Below are positions 1 to 8,806 of a stretch of DNA of 10,535 nt, one piece after another. Each line of letters opens with the position of its first letter. Position 1 is the stretch's first letter. Both the position numbers and the translations under genes were made by a program. The notes beneath the pieces were generated by a model. That model searched no databases. It saw only the letters and a program-made list of their open reading frames with translations, and was not told the origin of the DNA. Origin of the DNA: Bacillota bacterium (GTDB lineage Bacteria; Bacillota; Clostridia; Acetivibrionales; DSM-2933); assembly GCA_023441845.1 (NCBI GenBank), contig JAEZNF010000028.1, forward strand, positions 1 to 10,535, in the 5' to 3' direction.

Positions 1-1392
1 TGGACTGACCACGGAGAGGTTTTTAATGCAAAAAACGATTCTAAATGGGCTAGCGTATCCTGGGCCCCATCAATTGTGTATCGTAATAATAAATTTTATT
101 TGTATTACGGTAATGGAGGAAATGGAATCGGTGTAGCAGTAAGTGACAGTCCTACCGGACCTTTTAAAGATCCGCTTCCGTCTGCACTTGTAACCTCAAA
201 TACTCCCGGAGTACAGCCTGCAACCGATATGTGGCTGTTTGACCCAGGCGTTTTTGTTGATGATGACGGACAAGCATATATGTATTTTGGCGGAAACGGA
301 CAAAATAATATCAGGGTTATCAAGTTGGGCAGTGATATGATAAGCACTGTAGGTTCAGCAACAACAATGAGTGCTCCACGTTTTTTTGAAGCTGCATGGA
401 TGCATAAGTATAATGGAACGTATTATTTTTCATATGCCAGCGATTTTTCTCAAGGAGCTTCCAAGATTGAGTATATGACCAGTAACAGCCCTACCTCAGG
501 TTTTACATATAAGGGTGTTATATTGCCGCAGCCTCCGGACAATTATAATAACAATAACCATGCAACAACTTTGAAATTTAAGGATAAATGGTATTGCGTA
601 TATCACAACAGAAATCTGGGTAAACAACGAGGAGTAGAAACTAATTATCAAAGAAATGTGGCTATTGATGAAATGTTTTACAACGCTGACGGAACTATTA
701 AGCAGGTAGTTCCGACCGAAGATGGTTTAACACAATTAAAATATGTAGATCCTTATGTTACAAATACTGCTGTAAATATGTGTAAGGAGTCCGGCACTGA
801 AACTGAGGTATGCAGTGAAGGCGGGCGTAATGTTAGTATGATACAAAATGGAGACTGGATTAAAATTAAAGGAGTTGATTTTGGTAACACTGCTGCAACC
901 GATTTTGAGGCCAGAGTAGCAAGTAATACACAGGGCGGAAGTATAGAAGTAAGACTGGATGGACAAACAGGTAAATTGATTGGTACTTGTAATGTAACCG
1001 GAACTGGTGGTTGGCAGGAATGGGTGACTAAATCCTGTACAATTAGCGATACAACAGGCGTTCATGATCTATACCTTAAATTCACAGGTGGAAGTGATTA
1101 TTTATTTAACCTTAGTTCGTGGAAGTTTAATAAAGCCGAAAGTACCCCAACTAGTACACCGACAAGCATCCCAACCCCAACAAGTACTCCAACAGCAAAA
1201 CCGACACTGATCGGAGATCTTAATGGTGATCGTGCAGTAAGCATGTCAGATGTTATGCTTTTAGCATCGTGTTTCAATACAGTCAAGGGTAGTCCAAAAT
1301 ATAAGCAGGAATATGATTTGAACGGTGATGGTGCTATAAGTATGTCGGATGTAATGATTATAGCAGCAAATTTTAACAAGGTATTAAAATAG
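1..1392 (+). CDS. Cellulosomal glycoside hydrolase family 43 enzyme with CBM6 and type I dockerin (5' partial)
   Basis: Likely an arabinofuranosidase or xylosidase acting on arabinoxylan side chains or xylan, secreted and docked onto a scaffoldin. The frame is open from base 1, so the true start, signal peptide and the GH43 general-base Asp lie upstream; the in-frame GTG at 76 is internal. Fragment residues 1-225 or so are the five-bladed GH43 domain: WAPSI at 21-25, the FDPGVF motif with the probable pKa-modulating Asp at residue 81 (bases 241-243), and the probable general acid Glu in FFEAAW at residue 130 (bases 388-390). About residues 255-377 resemble a family 6 carbohydrate-binding module (GDWIKIKGVDFG, then VRLDG and HDLYLKF). 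A Pro/Thr linker follows (about 380-402), then a dockerin (about 404-463) with two Ca-binding loops, DLNGDRAVS and DLNGDGAIS. Substrate is inferred from domain pairing; the GH43 subfamily is not certain. It is followed by its own terminator. Confidence 0.9.
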   Translation, partial: WTDHGEVFNAKNDSKWASVSWAPSIVYRNNKFYLYYGNGGNGIGVAVSDSPTGPFKDPLPSALVTSNTPGVQPATDMWLFDPGVFVDDDGQAYMYFGGNGQNNIRVIKLGSDMISTVGSATTMSAPRFFEAAWMHKYNGTYYFSYASDFSQGASKIEYMTSNSPTSGFTYKGVILPQPPDNYNNNNHATTLKFKDKWYCVYHNRNLGKQRGVETNYQRNVAIDEMFYNADGTIKQVVPTEDGLTQLKYVDPYVTNTAVNMCKESGTETEVCSEGGRNVSMIQNGDWIKIKGVDFGNTAATDFEARVASNTQGGSIEVRLDGQTGKLIGTCNVTGTGGWQEWVTKSCTISDTTGVHDLYLKFTGGSDYLFNLSSWKFNKAESTPTSTPTSIPTPTSTPTAKPTLIGDLNGDRAVSMSDVMLLASCFNTVKGSPKYKQEYDLNGDGAISMSDVMIIAANFNKVLK

Positions 1393-1423
1393 TGAATATA
1401 CAATAACAAATAACAATTACTGT

Positions 1424-1465
1424 AAAAACCTGTTCAACTTAAATTCAATGTTGAACAGGTTTTTT
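1424..1465 (+). terminator. Rho-independent terminator after the dockerin gene, probably bidirectional
   Basis: A perfect 15-bp inverted repeat (arms 1424-1438 and 1450-1464, core CCTGTTCAAC/GTTGAACAGG) with an 11-base loop, ending in six T (1460-1465). The upstream arm begins with five A, so the minus strand also ends in a T run and the hairpin could stop transcription from either side. It lies 31 bases after the stop codon. Confidence 0.9.
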
Positions 1466-1515
1466 ACAATTTTCGAAATTCTCTTATATTAATGAAATTT
1501 TTAACAAGGTGTATC

Positions 1516-1605
1516 TTATGCTATAAATAGTATCTTTAAATCGAAGAGTATACAAAATATATGACCGAGAAGTTTATGAGTTTGTGCAATTCTTTTAGGC
1601 AGCAT
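1516..1605 (-). CDS. Possible 29-aa small ORF, minus strand (speculative)
   Basis: On the minus strand an ATG (1605-1603) is preceded, six bases away, by GGGGAGGT (1619-1612), a near-perfect ribosome binding site. The reading frame encodes 29 residues and stops with TAA at 1518-1516. The peptide begins MLPKRIAQTHKLLGH and becomes hydrophobic, with one Cys at residue 18. A minus-strand transcript would run into the bidirectional hairpin at 1424-1465. I recognise no family. It could be a small membrane peptide, the stub of a decayed gene, or chance; no clear minus-strand promoter was found. Confidence 0.25.
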   Translation of the reverse strand: MLPKRIAQTHKLLGHIFCILFDLKILFIA

Positions 1606-1695
1606 TTAATTACCTCCCCAAATTGTAGATAGAGAACTTATTATTTTTTCGACATATTTTTTAATTTTAAGAAAACCTTAATAACAAAAATTACT

Positions 1696-1724
1696 TTGAA
1701 ATTACTCAAAATAATAATTATAAT
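1696..1724 (+). promoter_or_regulatory. Sigma-A-type promoter for the DUF3784 gene
   Basis: TTGAAA (1696-1701), a 17-base spacer and TATAAT (1719-1724). Transcription would begin near 1731, giving a leader of about 90 bases before the ATG at 1824. The region is very A/T-rich, so chance matches are easier here, but both hexamers and the spacing are good. Confidence 0.55.
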
Positions 1725-1823
1725 TAGTAAAAGAAAACAAATAATACATATTGGAACAAGCCAACTGTCATGGTTTACGTATATATATGATAATTGATTC
1801 TACTATTTAATGGAGTGAGTGTA

Positions 1824-2351
1824 ATGGGGATAATGTTTTTAATACCGGGTTTCTTGCCTGTTGCGGTACTTGCTGTAATCGGATTTGCTATAAAATATAA
1901 AAAAGCCTACTGGCTTATATCGGGCTATAATACAATGTCGAAGGAAAAGAAGAAGAATGTTGATATAGAAGGACTGGGGAAGTTTACTGCAAATATCTGC
2001 TTTGCCATAGCGGCGATAATTTTTGTGGCATCTGTTTTGAGCGCTTTTAAATTAATGCTTGCTGCGGGAATAGTATTTGCACTTGTGCTGCCTGTTATCA
2101 TTTACTCGCTGATAAAAGCTCAGAAGTACGATGGTAATACCCGCGAAGCCAATGGAAAAATGAAAACGGGAAGCAAGGTACTGATAGGTTCTATAATTGC
2201 ATTTATTGTTTTGATTGCAGTCGGTTCCTGTGTTCTCATATATTATGGTGCAAAGCCTGCAGAGTATACACTGGAAAACGGAGCGTTCAAAATTTCCGGT
2301 ATTTATGGAATGACGGTTCCTCTTAATGAAATAACAGGGCTTGAGCTTTAA
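1824..2351 (+). CDS. DUF3784-type membrane protein, N-terminal part of a frameshifted gene
   Basis: Function unknown. The 175 residues from ATG 1824 show four probable membrane helices (about 3-22, 54-74, 77-98 and 119-141). The region between helices 1 and 2 (AYWLISGYNTMSKEKKKNVD) is typical of DUF3784 proteins of Firmicutes. After helix 4 a PH-like domain starts (AEYTLENGAFKISGIYGMTVPL) but is cut by TAA at 2349-2351. I chose ATG 1824 because GGAGTGA (1812-1818) sits five bases before it; the in-frame TTG at 1794 has no such site. The missing part of the domain continues at once in the next frame (2350-2592). Read together, skipping T2349, they would give one protein of 255 residues. This is a sequencing indel, a broken gene, or a recoding site; see findings. 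Confidence 0.75.
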   Translation: MGIMFLIPGFLPVAVLAVIGFAIKYKKAYWLISGYNTMSKEKKKNVDIEGLGKFTANICFAIAAIIFVASVLSAFKLMLAAGIVFALVLPVIIYSLIKAQKYDGNTREANGKMKTGSKVLIGSIIAFIVLIAVGSCVLIYYGAKPAEYTLENGAFKISGIYGMTVPLNEITGLEL

Positions 2352-2592
2352 GGATACACCCCCTGAAATTACGGCCAGGACGAACGGTTCCAGCATTGGA
2401 AGCAAGAGAAAGGGCCATTGTAATATTAGGGATATGGGAAGTGCTAAGCTTTTTGTAGATGTCTCCAAACCTCCTTTTATATATATCAGAAGTGCCTCAA
2501 AGCCCATAATTTTAAATTATGAAGATAGCATGAAGACTAAAGAGCTTTATGAAAAGTTGAGAATAGAATGGCAGAAAGCAGTGAAGAAATAG
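2350..2592 (+). pseudogene. C-terminal part of the frameshifted DUF3784/PH-like protein
   Basis: Eighty codons in the +1 frame directly after the premature stop of the upstream part. They read as the rest of a bacterial PH-like domain: KDTPPEITARTNGSSIGSKR, then AKLFVDVSKPPFIYI, IILNYEDS and the closing helix TKELYEKLRIEWQ. This run (basic RTNGSSIG, then KLFV, then PPFI-I, then ILNxxDS-KTKELY) is the usual ending of DUF3784 proteins. An in-frame TTG at 2341 could be taken as a start, but it has no usable ribosome binding site and overlaps the upstream coding end, so independent translation is unlikely. Stop is TAG at 2590-2592. Confidence 0.7.
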
Positions 2593-2745
2593 GAGGTTTT
2601 GAGAGCTGCCTTTAAGGGCTGATTCGGGCGAATAATTTCTCCCGGATTAGTCTATTGAATTTGCAAGCAATAGTTTGCTAAAATGGGTATACGTGGAAGA
2701 AGGCTGAAAATCCGCACTTTTTCATAAAAATATTTAAATTAAATC

Positions 2746-2775
2746 TTGTATACAATGAACAGTTTATATTATAAT
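2746..2775 (+). promoter_or_regulatory. Probable promoter of the pta-ackA operon
   Basis: TTGTAT (2746-2751), an 18-base spacer and a perfect TATAAT (2770-2775). A transcript would start near 2782 and carry a leader of about 100 bases containing the hairpin at 2816-2846. A second TATAAT at 2795-2800 lacks a good -35 box. The -35 here is only a half match, so confidence is moderate. Confidence 0.45.
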
Positions 2776-2815
2776 ATCTATGGCTGAAAAGTCCTATAAT
2801 AGCAGGTGTTATGAC

Positions 2816-2846
2816 CAGCTAATAAAATAAATCGGAATATTAGCTG
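2816..2846 (+). promoter_or_regulatory. Hairpin in the pta leader
   Basis: A perfect 9-bp inverted repeat, CAGCTAATA (2816-2824) and TATTAGCTG (2838-2846), with a 13-base loop, 34 bases before the pta start. No T run follows, so it is not a standard terminator. It lies downstream of the likely transcription start and could affect mRNA stability or bind a regulator as DNA. The role is inferred only from position. Confidence 0.4.
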
Positions 2847-2859
2847 TCCAATTTTATAA

Positions 2860-3879
<1,020 letters not shown>

Positions 3880-3894
3880 AAGGAGTAGAGTTAA

Positions 3895-5088
3895 ATGAAA
3901 ATTCTAGTAATAAACACAGGCAGTTCATCACTTAAGTACCAATTGATTGATATGAAAAATGAAGGCGTATTGGCAAAGGGCTTATGTGACAGAATAGGAA
4001 TAGAAAATTCATTTTTGAAGCAAACAAAAACAGGCTGTGATGCTCAGATTATTGAAAAAGATATGCCTGACCATAAAGTGGCTATTCAAGAGGTAATACA
4101 TGCGCTTACAGACCCGGATATGGGCGTAATTTCAAATATGTCCGAAATTATTGCCGTTGGACACAGGGTTGTACATGGTGGTGAGAAGTTCCATGATTCT
4201 GTAATTATTGATGATAAAGTTTTACAGGCCATAAAGGATTGCATCGATATTGCACCGCTTCACAATCCTCCCAATATAATCGGTATAGAAGCTTGTCAGC
4301 AGATTATGCCGGATACGCCGATGGTAGCGGTTTTTGATACTGCATTCCACCAGTCTATGCCCCAATATGCTTACTTGTATGCTTTGCCTTATGAGATATA
4401 CCAGAAGTACGGTGTAAGAAAATACGGGTTCCACGGTACTTCACATAAATACGTTGCACAAAGAGCGGCTGCAATGCTGGGAAAATCAATGGAAGAGCTT
4501 AAAATGGTATCGTGCCACCTTGGAAACGGTGCCAGTATATGTGCAATAAGAAACGGAAGATCAATAGAAACAAGTATGGGCTTTACTCCTCTTGCCGGAT
4601 TGGCTATGGGCACCAGGTGCGGTACAATTGATCCTGCTGTTGTCAAGGTTCTTATGGAAAAAGAAAAGATGACTATAAAGGAAATAGACGAATACCTGAA
4701 TAAGAAATCGGGCGTTCTGGGTATATCTGGTGTCAGCAGCGACTTCAGGGATATTGAAGCAGCAGCTGATGAGGGTAATGAGAGAGCTGCCCTGGCAATT
4801 GAGATATTCTGTTACAGGGTAAAGAAGTATATCGGTGAATATGCAGCTGTTATGGATGGTACGGATGTAGTAATATTTACTGCAGGTATAGGAGAAAACA
4901 ACCCCCTTATAAGGAAAAAGGTATTATCCGGTATGGATTATATGGGTATTGAAATAGATTGGGAAAAGAATGGAACAAGAGGAAAAGAAATTGATATAAG
5001 TGCTTCAAATTCAAGAGTCAGGACCCTTGTTGTTCCTACAAACGAAGAACTTGCAATCGCAAGGGAAACTTTGAAGCTTATCAAATAA
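3895..5088 (+). CDS. ackA: Acetate kinase
   Basis: Cytoplasmic enzyme that transfers the phosphate of acetyl phosphate to ADP, giving acetate and ATP, and completing the pathway begun by Pta. The 397-residue length is normal. All active-site positions known from Methanosarcina acetate kinase occur at the same numbers: Asn7, Ser10 and Ser12 in [10 protein letters not shown], Arg91 in GHRVVHGG, His123 in PLHNPPN, Asp148 in VFDTAFHQ, His180 in GFHGTSHKY, Arg241 in GTRCGTIDP and Glu384 in PTNEE. The adenosine-binding FTAGIGEN motif is at 328-335. The start ATG has AGGAG (3881-3885) nine bases upstream, directly after the pta stop, so the two genes are co-transcribed and translated together. The operon ends with the terminator at 5165-5200. 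Confidence 0.98.
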   Translation: MKILVINTGSSSLKYQLIDMKNEGVLAKGLCDRIGIENSFLKQTKTGCDAQIIEKDMPDHKVAIQEVIHALTDPDMGVISNMSEIIAVGHRVVHGGEKFHDSVIIDDKVLQAIKDCIDIAPLHNPPNIIGIEACQQIMPDTPMVAVFDTAFHQSMPQYAYLYALPYEIYQKYGVRKYGFHGTSHKYVAQRAAAMLGKSMEELKMVSCHLGNGASICAIRNGRSIETSMGFTPLAGLAMGTRCGTIDPAVVKVLMEKEKMTIKEIDEYLNKKSGVLGISGVSSDFRDIEAAADEGNERAALAIEIFCYRVKKYIGEYAAVMDGTDVVIFTAGIGENNPLIRKKVLSGMDYMGIEIDWEKNGTRGKEIDISASNSRVRTLVVPTNEELAIARETLKLIK

Positions 5089-5164
5089 TCTTTTTTAAGA
5101 GTAAATCCTGCAGTTGATCGGAATTGATTAATTTTGCAGGATCATATCCAAAAAAATTACAATT

Positions 5165-5200
5165 AAAACAGCTTGAGATTTTTGATTTCAGGCTGTTTTT
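5165..5200 (+). terminator. Rho-independent terminator of pta-ackA
   Basis: A stem of about 12 bp, including one G-U pair (arms 5165-5176 and 5188-5199; core AAAACAGC/GCTGTTTT), with an 11-base loop and a run of five T (5196-5200). It lies 76 bases after the ackA stop. A second inverted repeat, ATCCTGCA/TGCAGGAT (5105-5112 and 5135-5142), precedes it but has no T run. Confidence 0.8.
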
Positions 5201-5239
5201 ATCGTACCCGATATAAAATTACAGAATATATTGAATATT

Positions 5240-5268
5240 TATACATTTATTCCATTGTGTTCTATAAT
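5240..5268 (+). promoter_or_regulatory. Candidate promoter of the ABC exporter operon
   Basis: TATACA (5240-5245), a 17-base spacer and a perfect TATAAT (5263-5268), about 120 bases before the ATPase start. A weaker alternative closer to the gene is TTGAAG (5336-5341) with TATAAA (5361-5366), but its 19-base spacing is poor. The terminator at 5165-5200 implies that the exporter genes need their own promoter here. Confidence 0.35.
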
Positions 5269-5387
5269 GAATCCTTTCAATGAACAATAATTTTTGATAG
5301 AATTAGTCTGATAAGTCCATGGGGGGATCAGAATTTTGAAGATGTTAAGGGATATTTCAATATAAAATAGTCGAAAGGATCAAAAAC

Positions 5388-6323
5388 ATGAGCTTTATAG
5401 AAATTAAAGGACTATGTAAATCGTTTGGAAGTTTGAAAGCAGTTGATGGAGCTGAATTTCACGTTGAAGAAAATGAACTGTTCGGGCTTTTAGGGCCTAA
5501 TGGAGCAGGAAAGTCAACCTTAATCTCTATGCTTACCACGCTTTTAAAACCGGACAGCGGCGAGATAATTATTAATAGCTGGAATCTTAAAAACAGGCAA
5601 AAGGACATAAAGGAAATAATAGGCCTGGTACCTCAGGAGATAGCACTTTATCCTACTCTAACGGCAAAAGAAAACCTTATGTTCTGGGGAAGAATGTACG
5701 GGTTAGGCGGAAAACTCTTAAAAGAAAGAGTGGACGAGGCTCTTGAAATTGCAGGACTTGCCGATAGACAGAAAGACAGGATCGAATCTTACTCCGGGGG
5801 GATGAAAAGGAGAATAAATATAGCTGCGGCGCTTTTGCACCACCCGAAAGTATTGATAATGGATGAACCTACTGTGGGTATTGATCCTCAGTCAAGAAAC
5901 CACATACTGGAGACTGTATTAAAATTGAACAAAAACGGTATGACGGTGATATATACCAGCCATTACATGGAGGAAGTGGAGTTCTTATGCACAAAGGTGG
6001 CCATTATGGATCACGGCAGGATAATTGCAATGGGAACAAAGGATGAACTTAGAAAGCTTATGGGGGATAAAGATATTATCAGTCTGGAAGTATCCAATAC
6101 CGACCCCGGGATTATTGAGTCGGTAAAAAGTGTTCCGGGTGTAACCGGCATTTCAGTGGATGGGAACAGGATTAAAGTTATAACGAAAGAAGCCGGGGCT
6201 GTTTTGGCAAAGGTTGTTTCAGCGCTAGATTCCTGTAAATGCAGGATTCATTCCATGAGCGTTGAGGAATCCAATCTGGAAAGCGTGTTTTTACACCTTA
6301 CGGGCAGAGCTTTAAGGGATTGA
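5388..6323 (+). CDS. ABC-2 type exporter, ATP-binding protein
   Basis: The 311-residue cytoplasmic ATPase that powers the two permeases that follow. The nucleotide-binding domain has Walker A GPNGAGKST (36-44), Q-loop Gln83 (VPQE), signature SGGMK (136-140), Walker B VLIMDEP (155-161) with catalytic Glu160, and switch His192 (YTSHYMEE). The tail (about 222-308) fits the DUF4162 domain found in drug-exporter ATPases of the DrrA/CcmA type. ATG 5388 has AAAGGA (5374-5379) eight bases upstream. Gene order (one ATPase, two permeases) and sizes resemble B. subtilis LnrLMN, a linear-polyene resistance exporter, and E. coli YbhFSR. The substrate cannot be told from the sequence; a drug, lipid or peptide is possible. 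No regulator gene is adjacent. Confidence 0.93.
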   Translation: MSFIEIKGLCKSFGSLKAVDGAEFHVEENELFGLLGPNGAGKSTLISMLTTLLKPDSGEIIINSWNLKNRQKDIKEIIGLVPQEIALYPTLTAKENLMFWGRMYGLGGKLLKERVDEALEIAGLADRQKDRIESYSGGMKRRINIAAALLHHPKVLIMDEPTVGIDPQSRNHILETVLKLNKNGMTVIYTSHYMEEVEFLCTKVAIMDHGRIIAMGTKDELRKLMGDKDIISLEVSNTDPGIIESVKSVPGVTGISVDGNRIKVITKEAGAVLAKVVSALDSCKCRIHSMSVEESNLESVFLHLTGRALRD

Positions 6324-6371
6324 TAGCAGCTTGAAATAATAGTAGAAGAAAGCAAAAATCGGAGGCTTATA

Positions 6372-7580
6372 ATGATTTTTCATATAGCATTTAAGGACTT
6401 GAAGGTTTTATTCAGGGATAAAAAGGCCGTTATTTTACTGCTTTTAATGCCTGCGTTAATTATGTTGATTTTGGGTACTGCATTGGGAGCGGTATTTACG
6501 GAAGATACATCGGTTAAAAGATTTTCGATTGCGGTGGTGAACAAGGATGAAGGGATAATGTCCGGGCATTTCATAAACACGTTTTTAGAAGGCGAAATGT
6601 CGGAAATGTTCAAAACCCATGTTGTTAATGAGGATAAGGCAGAAGATATGCTTCAAAAAAAGACTGTGCCGTCTGTAATTATAATTCCGGAGAATTTTTC
6701 GGAAAGCTTCAATAATTTAAAGGACGTCAAAATTGTTATTAAGTCGGATGCAGACGATAAAGTAAGAACAAACATTGTTGAAGGTGTAGTGGGCAGTTAT
6801 ACCAAAGCCGTTTCAATGAACTGCGAGATTGCAAGCGCTGTTACCGATTCATTAAAGCAATTCGGAAAGCTGCCGCCCAACCCGGCTGACGGAGTTTCCC
6901 AGACAACTATGGTTATGGGAGAACTTCAGAAAAAGATAAATGCCGAAGTAGTAAAATTTATAGAAGAAGATAGGGAAAAAGAAAAGTCTGTTTCTGCTTT
7001 GCAGTATTATTCGGCTGCCATGCTTGTCATGTTTTTGCTTTTAAGTGCAATGTCGGCCATAAGTAATATGGTTGAGGAGCGCGAGAATAAGACACTTTTC
7101 AGGCTCATGGGAACAGGTGTAACCAAAATGAAGCTGATTGCAGGAAAGAGCCTTGGACTTTTAATGATAGGTATGGTGCAGGCATTGATTCTTATTGTGT
7201 TTACAGGCCTTGTCTACGGAGTGGACTGGGGAGGACAATTTATAGGCACGGCTTTAATAACGATATGTACGGTTTTTGCGTGTTCAGGATTGGGGATGTT
7301 TGTGGCAGCCATAGCTAAAACGCTTAAAGCAGCCAACGGTATGGGTACAACAATGGTTCAGGTATTTACGGCGCTTGGCGGAGGCATGATACCTATATAT
7401 GTCCTGCCGGATTTCTTGAGGAAGCTTTCGAACATTACTCCAAACTGGCAGGCTATGGACGGTTATTATAAAATAATGCAGGGACTCGGACTTGATGCTG
7501 TAATTCCGAATTGCCTGGTGCTTTCTTTAATGGGAACAGTTTTCCTTGGCATAGGAATACTTAAATTCAGGACTGTGTGA
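6372..7580 (+). CDS. ABC-2 type exporter permease, first subunit
   Basis: A 402-residue membrane subunit of the exporter. The topology is that of ABC2_membrane_3/YbhR-like permeases: one helix near the N-terminus (about 18-42), a large extracytoplasmic domain of some 170 residues with few hydrophobic stretches (43-210), then five helices (about 211-231, 258-283, 289-314, 325-345 and 377-397). The cytoplasmic loop after helix 2 carries EERENKTLFRLMGTGVTK (235-252), the usual spot for contact with the ATPase. GGAGG (6361-6365) lies six bases before the ATG. The gap to the ATPase gene is 48 bases without a terminator, so one transcript is likely. It probably forms a heterodimer with the next gene product. 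Substrate unknown. Confidence 0.9.
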   Translation: MIFHIAFKDLKVLFRDKKAVILLLLMPALIMLILGTALGAVFTEDTSVKRFSIAVVNKDEGIMSGHFINTFLEGEMSEMFKTHVVNEDKAEDMLQKKTVPSVIIIPENFSESFNNLKDVKIVIKSDADDKVRTNIVEGVVGSYTKAVSMNCEIASAVTDSLKQFGKLPPNPADGVSQTTMVMGELQKKINAEVVKFIEEDREKEKSVSALQYYSAAMLVMFLLLSAMSAISNMVEERENKTLFRLMGTGVTKMKLIAGKSLGLLMIGMVQALILIVFTGLVYGVDWGGQFIGTALITICTVFACSGLGMFVAAIAKTLKAANGMGTTMVQVFTALGGGMIPIYVLPDFLRKLSNITPNWQAMDGYYKIMQGLGLDAVIPNCLVLSLMGTVFLGIGILKFRTV

Positions 7581-7591
7581 GGTGAAGCGGA

Positions 7592-8806
7592 ATGATAAGG
7601 ATATTAAACATAATAAAGTATGATTTGATTAAAATGACGAGGGATAGAACGGCGCTTCTTTTTATGGTCATACTTCCGGTTGTTTTAATATTTATATTCG
7701 GAAGTGTGAAATACGGCGGAACTGCCGGGATACCGGTGGGTATAGCCAATAATGACAGCGGCGGGCTTTCAAAGGAGCTTATTAAGGAAATCATGAATGA
7801 TACTACGGTTTCCTTTGTCGAAATGAAGGAAGAACAGGTCACAAGCAAGGTGCAGGGTTCGGACATAGAAGCGGGCTTTGTCATTCAGCCCGGCTTCAGC
7901 AAGAATATTTTAGAGGGCAATGTACCGGAGATAAGGGTTTTGAAGCTTAAAACATCTGAAAATTTTATGATGATTGAGAGCGTCTTAAGAAATGCCATGA
8001 TGAAAATAACGGCTGAAAAAAGTGTGGCCGACTATATAAGCGATAAGCTTAAAGATATGGAAGGACCTCAGAAAGAAATTGCAGTAAATGAAATAACTAA
8101 AAGAATGGAAGCTAACCTTAAAAAACAGGACTTCTTAACAGTAGAAACAATAAGGTATGCCGGTAGCGAGAAAAGTGGAGACTACAATTCAAAGGCATTT
8201 GTTACCATAGGCTTTATGATAATGTTCGTAATGTTCACAGTAGTATTTTCAAGCGGCGGCGTTATAATGGATGAGAAAAAGGACAACACATGGAACCGGC
8301 TCCTTATGACTCCTGCAAGCAAGACTACTATAATGGCCGGCAATACCATGAGCACATTTTTAAAAGGCTGGATCCAGGTCATGTTTCTTGTGCTTTTCAG
8401 TAAGCTTGTAATGGGGCTGGAGTGGGGGCGATCATTCGCCGCGCTTATTATCATCATGAGCATGTTTATAATTGCCGTTACTGCCTTCGGCATATTTATG
8501 GCCACTTTTGTTAAAAGCAATGCGCAGCTTAGTGCTGTTTCCTCCATTATTATCACATGTAGTACAATGGTAGCCGGCTGTTATTGGCCTTTAGAGGTCG
8601 AACCTGTGTTTATGCAGAAAATAGCGGTTATTTTTCCGCAGTATTGGGCCATGAAGGGTATGAGAAATGTAATTGAAAACAACATGGGTATACAATCGGT
8701 TATAATTCCTGCATCAGCTCTGGCTGTTATGGGAATAATATTTTTTGCAGGGAGTGTATTAAAAGGCAGGTTCGGCATAAAAGCAAGAAAGCCTTTAGTA
8801 CATTGA
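7592..8806 (+). CDS. ABC-2 type exporter permease, second subunit
   Basis: A 404-residue paralogue of the preceding permease with the same layout: helix 1 at about 20-38, an extracytoplasmic domain at 39-200, and five helices at about 203-224, 255-275, 282-306, 314-333 and 369-390. The loop after helix 2 reads DEKKDNTWNRLLMTPASK (227-244), matching the equivalent loop of its partner in position and pattern. The gap to the previous gene is only 11 bases, and the ribosome binding site GAGGTGA (7579-7585) overlaps the upstream stop, which suggests translational coupling and equal subunit amounts. The stop codon TGA (8804-8806) lies inside the inverted repeat at 8803-8844. Exporter role is secure; substrate is not known. 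Confidence 0.9.
   Translation: MIRILNIIKYDLIKMTRDRTALLFMVILPVVLIFIFGSVKYGGTAGIPVGIANNDSGGLSKELIKEIMNDTTVSFVEMKEEQVTSKVQGSDIEAGFVIQPGFSKNILEGNVPEIRVLKLKTSENFMMIESVLRNAMMKITAEKSVADYISDKLKDMEGPQKEIAVNEITKRMEANLKKQDFLTVETIRYAGSEKSGDYNSKAFVTIGFMIMFVMFTVVFSSGGVIMDEKKDNTWNRLLMTPASKTTIMAGNTMSTFLKGWIQVMFLVLFSKLVMGLEWGRSFAALIIIMSMFIIAVTAFGIFMATFVKSNAQLSAVSSIIITCSTMVAGCYWPLEVEPVFMQKIAVIFPQYWAMKGMRNVIENNMGIQSVIIPASALAVMGIIFFAGSVLKGRFGIKARKPLVH

Larger units (their letters stand above)
1393..1823. other. A/T-rich intergenic region, no clear gene
   Basis: This 431-base spacer holds the terminator at 1424-1465 and a good sigma-A promoter at 1696-1724. It also contains a possible 29-codon minus-strand ORF at 1605-1516 with a strong Shine-Dalgarno sequence. 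The rest is A/T-rich and shows no RNA gene, long repeat or mobile-element end that I can recognise. Confidence 0.6.

Noticed and set aside
76..78. GTG at 76 as the start of the GH43 gene
   Set aside because: The frame is open to base 1 and encodes conserved GH43 sequence upstream (WTDHG and WAPSI), so this GTG is an internal Val codon.
1648..1654. Spo0A-box-like TTCGACA (TGTCGAA on the minus strand)
   Set aside because: The same 7-mer also occurs inside coding sequence (near 1935 and 7817), so a single spacer copy is within chance.
5105..5142. Inverted repeat ATCCTGCA/TGCAGGAT after ackA as a terminator
   Set aside because: The stem is 8 bp with a 22-base loop and no T run follows on either strand; the real terminator is at 5165-5200.
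8182..8556. Long minus-strand open frame opposite the second permease
   Set aside because: The hydrophobic translation is a shadow of the membrane-helix codons on the + strand, with no ribosome binding site or recognisable domain.
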